64,000 nt of DNA. Source: Sipunculus nudus. Taxonomy: Eukaryota > Annelida > Sipuncula > Golfingiida > Sipunculidae. The notes beneath the pieces were generated by a model that was not told the origin of the DNA, did not search any database, and saw nothing but the letters and a program-made list of their open reading frames with translations. Where the stretch lies: the NCBI GenBank assembly GCA_026874595.1, contig CM049309.1, forward strand, positions 54,966,079 through 55,030,078, read 5' to 3'. The number at the start of each line of letters is the position of its first letter. The first letter of the stretch is position 1. Positions 51,801 to 62,318 of the stretch are shown in pieces. Position numbers and translations under genes: made by a program.

Positions 51801-53730
51801 ACCATTTACGGGTAGAACTGATCAAAAACGCACAAGGTGCAGTGATGGTTTATGAGTAGAATTAACAAAAGAACGCACGAGGTGCAGTGACGGCTTATGG
51901 GTAGAATTTGTCAAAGAACGCAAGAGGTGTGGTGACGGTTTATGAGTAGAATTATTCAGGGAACGCACGAGGTGAAGTGACCATTTACGGGTTGAATTGG
52001 TCAGAGAATGCACGAGGTGCAGTGATGGCTTATTAGTAGAATTGGTCAAATAACGCTCGAGGTGCAGTGACGGCTTATGAGTAGAATTATTCAGGGAACG
52101 TACGAGGTCAAGTGACGGCTTATGAGTAGAATTACACAGGGAACACGTGGTGAAATGACCATTTACGGGTAGAACTGGTAAAAAAACCGCACGAGGTGCA
52201 GTGATGGTTTATGAGTTGAATTAAGAAAAGAATGCACGAGGTGCAGTGACGGCTTATGGGTAGAATTGGTCAAAGAACGCAAGAGGTGCAGTGACAGTTT
52301 ATGAGTAGAATTATTCAAGTAACGCACGAGGTGAAGTGACCATTTACGGGTTGAATTGGTCAGAGAACGCACGAGGTGCAGTGACGGCTTATGAGTAGAA
52401 TTGGTCGAATAACGCGCGAGGTGCAATGACGGCTCATGTGTAGAATTATTCGGGGAACGCACGAGGGAAGTGACCATTTACGGTTTGGATTGTTCTGAAA
52501 ACGCACGAGGTACAGTGACAGCTTATGGGTAGAATTGGTCAAGGACGCACTAGGTGCAGTGACGTTTTACGGGTAGAATTTGTCAGAGAACGCACGAGGT
52601 TGCTGTGATGGCTTACGGGTTGATTTAGTCAGAAAACGCAAGAGGTGCTGTGATGGCTTATGAGTAGAACTGGTCAGAGAACGCACGAGGTGCATTGATG
52701 GTATACTGGTAGAATTTGTCAGAGAACGCACGAGGTGCAATTATGGTTTATGAGTAGATTTGTTCAGAGAATGCACGAGGTCAGGTGACGGCTTATGAGT
52801 AGAATTATTCAAGGAACACGTGGTGAAGTGACCATTTACAGGTAGAACTGATCAAAAACGCACAAGGTGCATTGATGGCTTACGGGAAGAATTTGTTAGA
52901 GAACGCACGAGGTGCAACTGTGATTTATGAGTAGAACTTTAAAATTGGTCAAGGAACGCACGAGGTACAGTGACGACTTATATATGAGTAGAATTGTGTA
53001 GGGGACGCACGGGGTGAAGTGAAGGCTTTTAATTAGAGTTGGTCAGGGAAAGCATGAGGTGTAGTGAGGGCTTAAGAGTAGAATTGGTCAAGGAACGCAT
53101 GAGCATGAGCATTAGTAACGGGTATATGAGTGACGCTGTTTAGAACACGCACTATTATAGAACTGATCAGAACACGCACGATGTATGTTGATGGCTTATA
53201 TGAGTGGGATGCATGGTCTAGAAAACGCACGGGGCATACTGACGACTAGTCTACACGAGTGGTATTGGTCCAAGAAGGGATAGTCATAACCTGCAGAGTA
53301 AAGACATAGAGCTGAATCCCTGAGGTTTTATCAAGTTTTCAGTGTATATTGCCTTTGAAGTTTCAGTATGGAGAGTTCGAAGGGGGCACCTTAAATTCCA
53401 TTTTGAAGTTGCACAAGATTCAAAGCGGGGAAACTGTGATATCGTATCTGAGCCGAGACGGTTAGATTTTTCACGTTTCTTTCACTCACAAACGAGTACG
53501 CCTTTCGGGGGTCCCTCGGTGATATGACCCAGCAATAGTAATGATTACATATATCCAGGGCATGTGCAGAAATCACTGGCCCAGGATATAAAATCAGATT
53601 ATAAACACTAGGATATAAAATTAGAGAAAACGTGTGCTACTGCCCTGTCACCTTTTCCGAAACCAGAATGTATTTATAAATTATAAATAAAAAATTATAT
53701 GAAAAATAATATATAAAGGCTTACTACCTT

Positions 53731-53769
<39 letters not shown>

Positions 53770-55989
53770 ATATATAAATCTATATATATGTGTGTGTGTG
53801 TGTGTAAGCCCTGTGAATTGCTAAAGGGGTCTTCAATTCAATTCAATTCGATTATCGATTATTGCCTTTCGATTCGATTCTCTATTCGATTGTTGTATAC
53901 AGTCACAATGTCTGTCAGAGACGTATAACTTATAAAAGTTTTCATCCCATAATGATATGATGCTAAAAGATTAAGATTATTATATACCTGAGAATTTATG
54001 CAGACCAAGTAATATTTAAATCTTCTCATCCATTATTGTGCTAACATTTAATGCAGGATATAAGGTGACTTTCTTCATTAAATAACAGTGTACTTCATCA
54101 TTTATGCTGTTTATCTGTTCCTCGGTAAGAGCTAGAGACCGAAAAGGTATGAAAATGAATGAAAATGCAATCATTGAAATTAATCAATTATTTCATGCCC
54201 GATTGGATTATCGTTCAATGACTGGCTTCGATTCAATGCATCGATGATTCGATGCATTGTTACAGCCCTAATATATAAATATGTGTGTGTGTTTATAGAT
54301 TGCAGAGCATGTTGTTACCACACGTTCATTTATTTGTTAGGTATGTTGGGAGAACACAGACGGGCATGACGTTTGAGATATATGTGTTGTTCATCAATTC
54401 AGTTTATTCCAGCTGTACAACCCGGGCCCCTTCACAAGACGCCGCCATCGTGGAATAAATAAACATTTTGTGATGCCTCCCATCTGTACAGGGGCAGCCC
54501 ACCATCCCGGTATAGCTGGCAGGTTTATCGGGCTGGACAATCGTTATCTCTCCACCAAACGTAAGTGCACAGTATGTTTAACATAAAAAAATATGTGGAG
54601 ATAGGAAAAAGTAATGTACATTTGAACAAATGGCACACTAAAACTATATCGGTGATACGGTGATATGAATAAGTCAATGGGACTTCAGACCAAATACGCC
54701 TCCTCTAGGTTCCACCAATCATTTGGCTAAGCAGGCTATTTATTGAAGTGTTATTTAAGTGTTCTCTTTCTTTTAAATCTATTTTCAGTTATTTAAATCC
54801 TTCGAGACAATAAATGTTAATGGTAAACAATGGACAAATCTGAAATCACCAGGGGGCGCTGACGTGGTTGATTCCAAGTAATCCCAGACAGTCAATAAAA
54901 CAATGTGCTATATACAACCTGGATGTTAATACATGACTCAAACGTACCATAAACAAACATAGACCAATCAGTGGTATGGGGTGTATAAACTAGCCAGGCT
55001 GGCATGTCTGTTAAAGTGATGTCAATCACTTTAACTTGGAGCAGTAGGCCTAATACTTTATGCCAGAAACGTTAACTTTCTCTAGATAATTTTCTCTCCC
55101 GACCTACAACGACGCGGGGTCAAAAGGTATAAACATACGGCGAGTACAGCAATGTCAGTGACAATATATTGCTGAACTGGATTTAGTTTGTTATCCTGAA
55201 TAAATATGTATATATTTATACTGGCCAGCTGCCGAGCATGCGCGGCAGGCGCTCTCCGTTTCCGGTCGTAATACAGCCCACCATGTACATGTAAACAATA
55301 ACATCCCGGGCTAAGACCGGACAGATGTACAAAGCTTGGTTGATATTTGGCTGATATTCCTCTAAATGGTTTTCTGTAGGTTATATACGTGATAAAGCGC
55401 CCATGAGTGGTACATGTTCATCTGGGAACGTCACTTGCTCTCATGGATTCCCAAGCAATATGTTTGTACAGAAAATATCGGCCGTTTATCAGCATAGAAC
55501 CGTGCGTTAGGTTACATGGGTATGGGCAAGTACACTGAAAGGTGGTGATATCATAAAACATAGAAAGATTACATCACAGAGATGTGATCCCTTCACAGTA
55601 TTATATATATAATATTGATATATAATTGTACATTGAATAATCATCATTGCATGACCATATACATATAGATATAACTCGAACCTAAGGACTGGATATTGGA
55701 TATTTAATATATATATGTATTTAATAATAATAATGAAATAATAATTATAGTAATTTATGTATTTATAAAGCGTTTAAATGCATACGTTTCAATGATCTGT
55801 AAAGCACTAAAAGTTGAAATGGTTATAATTTATAATAAACTACAGTTTATAATAAAACGCCATTACATAAATAAGAGAATATCAGCTGACCAAAATAACA
55901 CTGAAATGCGGTTCATTTGATTAAATGAATGACCAAATATAGGCTTCTTTTAAAAGTAATGTCTTGAACTTCCTTTTTAAAAATATAAT

Positions 55990-56088
<99 letters not shown>

Positions 56089-59000
56089 AACAGAGAGGGA
56101 GAGAGACAGAGACAGAGAGGAAGAAAGGAATATATATGGGCACGTACAAATATTACAAACAGAGCAAGATTCTTGTAATCCAGTCGCTGGTAATTTACAT
56201 TGATCTAAACGTTGGCACCGTTCAGGATGGCGGGACCGGGATAAGCGGCCGGCTATCTCCAACACCGAGATCGATACAAGTCTCTGTTGCGCGAGCCATA
56301 TCACTGATTAGATCAAGGGTAACCACGCAGAGTACTCCTTTCATCCTTATTGCAGAACACCAAGAGAAAAGATAAAAATAAGGTCGTCAGTTATAATCAT
56401 CGGCTAAATGTATGCGGTATTTTTTTCTATCCAAATACCGGCGATGCGTAAGACATCTTTGGGTGACTAATAACATGGAATGTTAAATGAAGGGAACCTA
56501 TTTGATGGGGCACAAGTGACTTGCCCCCTGCGAGACACCCCTGATCACGTCGGAACATCAATCAACTGCTCCAGACTGCCTTGTCTGTACTCCACACCGT
56601 TCCTAGAAGTGTTACTCCGCACTGAGGACTCACTTTTCACCCTTTTTTTTCTTCCAAGGAATATCTTTGACAACATTAAAAACGACAAGTAATTTCTCCC
56701 GGTAAGAATAATCGTTACAAAATTGCAACTTAAATTACGTCACATCGACATTGCGGTTTCGTGTGCGTTCTTTATTTTTAAAGAAAACATGTATATAGAA
56801 TGGCAGCATGCAGCAACGTAACTGTTCTTGTTGCTGCTGTTATTGTGTGCGTGTGTTTGTGCGTGTGTGTGTCGTCGCCAGATCGACATGTAGATGACCT
56901 TCGTGCCTGTTTGAAAAATGCTGACTCAGCCATGACAAAGTGAGAGGCTGAGGAAAATAAAATGTCAGCATAACTAAACATACCATGGACTAGTAACACA
57001 CAGTGTCATTTACATTAGCCACCACCTTCATTTACACAACTCCTTCACATGAGACAACTTTTTCATTATATAAGACAAGTCTTTCTTTAATTGGGACAAC
57101 CATTTCTTTAAATGAGATATTACTCTTTCCTCATTTGGGACAACTATTAAATTAGACAACTCTTTCTTTAATACGGACAACTATTTCTTTAATTGAGACA
57201 ACACCTCCTTTAATTGAGACAACTTCTTTACATTACACGACAGCTCATTTTCATGAAACAACTCCTCCTGCAAACGATACAACTCCCCCTTGACATTTGA
57301 CATCTTATGGGCATAAGACAACTCATCAACATGTGACAATTCCTTATTGACATGAGGAAACCATCCATGACATGAGACAATTCTTTATTGATACAAGATA
57401 ACACTTCACTGACATCAGACAAATCCTCCTTTACTTGAGACAACTCTAATCGACATGAGACCATGCACTGATCAACATAAGACACCTCTTTGTCGATGGG
57501 ACCATCTGGAAGGTGACACGCCGTAGAAAAAATCAGACTTGAACTAAGATGAGAGGTTGTCAACGGGGGAAATACAAGACATGAAGGAAACCAAGAAAAT
57601 CAAAGGGGTGCCATGCAGAGAAGAGGTTATCACCAGAAGAAAACTCGGGAGGTCGCTAGATATAAGAAGTTATCACCGGATCGAGGAAAACTCAGGAAGG
57701 CCTGGGGAAAAATCAGACAGCGACCAGACTATAGCTGTTACCACCGGATAAAAAAATCGGAGAGGTCCCCAGGTATGAGAGTTATCACCGGAGGAAAATC
57801 AGAGAGGTCCCCATACAAAAGAAGTTATCACAGGAGGAAAATCAGAAAGGTCCCCAGGAATGGGAGGTTATCACCGGAGGAAAAAATCAGAAAGGTCCCC
57901 AGGAATGGGAGGTTATCACCGGAGGAAAAATCAGAAAGGTCCCCATATATGAGAGGTTATCGACGGATGAAAAATCGGAGAGGTCCCCAGATAAAAGGTT
58001 ATCACTGCAGGAAAATTTAGAGAGGTCCCCAGATAAGACGTTATCACCGGAGGAAAAAGTAACCAGACCATTAGATGATATTTTGACAGGTGCCCAGATA
58101 AAAGGTTAATCACCGCAGTAACAAATTAGAAGGGTACCAAGATTTATGGTTATACGTCGGGTAAAACTGACTAGTGACATGATCAAGAGCTTTCACCCAG
58201 AGAGAACAGATAAGTGATCAGATTTAAAGTTATACACCAAAGGAGAACACAAATTGATTGCCGGACTGGAGGTTATATGGTTGTAGGGGGGTGGGGTACA
58301 GATACTGGTGCTCAGACTGGTTAACACATCAGGTACACGACAGACAATTACTTAGATCAAAGGGCACACACAAAGTAAGACCACCAGGTTAATGAAAAGT
58401 GTTATACACCGAGAAGCATAGATCGAAAGGTATATAGCCGGATTCGCGGGACATGGACAGGGACAGTGTACAGAAATTTGAAGTGACTAGCTAGAACTTT
58501 GCTGTGTGAATTCTGTTCTGAAGTTAAACCACAAGCCTGTTTCCGGAATGAGCAGTGGGATGAGCGCCATTTATATTTTGTTCCCATGTGCACGCAGCAG
58601 AGTAAGGGAGATTTAGAGAAATGGCCTTGTGAAAGCTTGCCTGGGTGTTTTACTGACTGTGACAAAAAGCCGCCATGTATCAACTGTTTTGTGCCAGGAT
58701 CTGTCACGGGTCTGAGGAGTAACAGCCGCCCTGACACCAGAACGAGGGGGATTCTTTTGTTCAAGCTGTTTCGTTTTAACTCTAGGAAACAATGGATTGG
58801 AGATTCGCCGGGGCATAAGGAACTGCAATAAAAATACCAAGATTGCCTCAGTGGAAAGAACTCTGCTTTATTTCATGAGCCAGTAAATCTACCTACTTTG
58901 CGCTGGAATTTCGGCCGCAATGAGACCAAGGGGATGTTTGCCGTGCATTCATCAAACAATAACATGATAGGGACTTATCTGAACGTAACAAAGAAGAACG

Positions 59001-60873
59001 GAGCGCGGGATCTAGTTCCATCACCAAACACCTCTAGTTCGATCAATGAAACCAACAAACCCAATTGGAACCCTCGAAATGTAGAGTAGGGTTTCCTCTT
59101 ATGGCCACACGAGGCTTACTCAAACTCCAAAACGCATTTGGCTACGCAATTTCACACTCATTCCACTTTTAATTAGTTCTTTCAACCGCCGTCCCACTGT
59201 TATCACGCCCATAACTGCTGTATAAATGAAGCTTTCAAGGCCGACGGAATAGCAATTTACTGGCCCGCCTTTGTGTGGACCCTCACACAAACACACCGGG
59301 CGGACCAAGAGGGGTGGCAGGAAAAATTGATTCCTACTCCAGTGTCAATAAAGGCTTGAAATTCCGACACTCGCATCTTGTTGACAAAAGCGGATATGGT
59401 TGTTATCTTTAGCATGACTGGATTTAAACAAGCTCTGGTTAAGTGGTCAGGCGTTGATTACACTCGGAACGTGTGTCTTGTATTCAGTAGCTTATGGCCG
59501 ACCAATGAAATTGATACCGCCAAGTATCCATGTATCGCGCACTGCGGACCTGCCAAGCATTAGCTGGTACTCCTAATATATCCCATTTATGGAGGTATAT
59601 ATCAATCCTCATGGACCCTTAACAGCTAGATACTACAGGTATTCAATAGCTGTCAACATAAAAATGAATTAAATCTCTGCAGAATCTTTTCTATACAAAT
59701 AAAATATTCTATTGCACACAGAAAAAAAATCAAATCATTTGCCTCCACAAGCCACTGTTTACTACTTATTAGTAATCAGAATTCATCTGTGTACAGACTG
59801 ATTACGCATGCGTTAATAAATATACCCTCTTATTATTTTTAGCGAATTCTGTCGGTTTAGAGTCATATTAAATTAACAGGGCCTTTAAAATACAGTCCTC
59901 TCATACCATAAACAAATCATTTATAGTCAAAACAGGACAATCCTTTTCTTTATATTTTAAATTAAGAAACCGACAGGCCGATCACAATTAAGATGTATTA
60001 TTGTATTTGACAACGGACAACAGCCTCGGTGTAGAAACCCCTCATTTTGGCCGACAAACAGCTCCTTATATATACTTACTTATCCATCCACATATTATTG
60101 AAAAAGAGGGCAAACGACCAGCCCCCCCCCCCCCCCCCCAATAGAACGTTATACAATTTACTTCATTCCCAACCCATAATTTTTTCACTATTCGGTTATA
60201 TTGGAGAGATGATGATGTTACACTTAATGTAAATTCCCAAATAATTCTATTTCGGTCTATCTGACCTTGATGATGAAGGTCAAGGTCAGCGGTTTTTTAA
60301 CTTGTCCGAGATACTAGCTGAGACAATTCACAAGTTGAATTTCATGAAAATTTATCAAGTGGTTCAAAAGTTTAAGCATTAAAAATTTGAGGAAAAAATA
60401 TGCGCTACTTCTAAAGTTATGGGGTTCACAAATACTTTCTATTCTGAACGATTTGATCTTGAAAATCCACGTCAAGGATCTTCGTTTTCGAGCTCCTTAA
60501 AGAACTTAATTTAAACAATTAGTGTTTCAAATTTGAGGGAACAATATGCGATACTTAAAAAATTATTGGGTTCAACAACAAAAAATGTATTTAAGCCTAT
60601 TTGACCTTGACGGTAAAGGTCAAGGTCACCGATTTTCAAAAAAGATTTTGGTAGAAACAATTTAAACTTTAAATTTCATGAAAAACTGTTGAGTCGTTCA
60701 AAAATTACCGCGTTGACAAGGTATGACACAGACGACGACGACGCCGCCGACAGACCAAACACTATATGTCTCCCCTATGGGAGGGAAGACATAACTACTG
60801 ATATATCGCTATATACGTTAAAAATCACCATTAGATAAAAAAAACTAAATGCAGGCTTCTCCAAACAGTTTTA

Positions 60874-60937
<64 letters not shown>

Positions 60938-61285
60938 CCTGTCGTGCAATTCCTGTGCATGCATTTGCTTTCAAAAAATTAACTTTGAAAAAGATACTTA
61001 ACCTAAATCTAGTTATAAATTAGCTGTCCCAAAAATATACATGGATACAAATGTTTTTATTTTACTCTTAATGGTGTTATGATTGATAATGCAGGCAAGA
61101 ATCTATGCAGCCATTGACTGTCTATGTAACTTCCCTTGGTCTGATCATGGGCCCGGAAGTTTGGTCATTCAGGCGAAACAGGCCTTAAGGTTAAAACATT
61201 CTTTGCATGGGGCATGATTTCCTAATGAACAAATGATTCAGGCGTTATTGGTGTAAGTGCTATCATGCTTTAATTATTAATAATA

Positions 61286-61327
<42 letters not shown>

Positions 61328-62176
61328 AATTATACTTATATTTTTCTATTTAGAGAGAGCTTTTGTCGTCTTTATGTCATAAATGCGGGGGGGGGGGTGT
61401 CCTCAAGGCGTTTGTGTGCTGTAGCGGTAAAACATTCAGTATACATTTTAGTTTATAACACATCAAGACATCAGTATCGAAAACATTGAAAACTATAGTA
61501 GTGTTGAGAACCGACACGCCGCCACCCTTCCTCATAACCAGATATACAAGGATATATACACACTGAAAACGTTGCAATATAATTATTCTCCAACTATAGA
61601 TATACAAATTAATGAAAAGGTTATCAACGTGTGTGCGTTACGAAATTATATTTTATGTAGAACAAAAAAAAAAGCAGGAGTGATGCGGGAAAAAACTCGG
61701 ATTAATGGGAACGACATGTTTACAGTGTACAATACTGGCGCATGACACTGTACGAAGTGTAGCTTGCAGGTGTTTGTAATTACTCCATAAACTGACGCTT
61801 TTTGGCGCTAATGATGTGTCAAAGAAAACATTTAGAAGGGAAGCAATGTCAGGTTTACATAAGTCACAAGGAGTACATGTGTGGTCGAGTAACATTTAAC
61901 GTCACACCCAATGTGTTATTTTTATATAAGCAACTCACGGTTTCCGTCCTTCTTCCAAAATAATTACATGTATATTGCAGGCAAACATTGCCCGGGGGAG
62001 ATAGCTACGTGGGTAAATGCATGGACTTTGGTTTAAAATTCGCTTGAAAGGTTCGAAAGTTTGCGGTTTTGAAGTTGACAATTTTCTTCTACTTACCCGT
62101 CTTATATATGCCCTAGAATAATAATAAGACAAAAATCCTGTAAAATGCGTATGTATTCAGATACCCAAATGAAAGA

Positions 62177-62260
<84 letters not shown>

Positions 62261-62261
62261 G

Positions 62262-62318
<57 letters not shown>

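Noticed and set aside
51096-52542. Series of minus-strand frames of 60-104 codons with a repeated peptide
   Set aside because: They are one 45-bp minisatellite read in whichever frame lacks stops; frequent frameshifts and no starts or splice sites.
55913-56304. Open frames rich in Ser-Leu and Tyr-Ile
   Set aside because: Translation of the GA and TA microsatellites.
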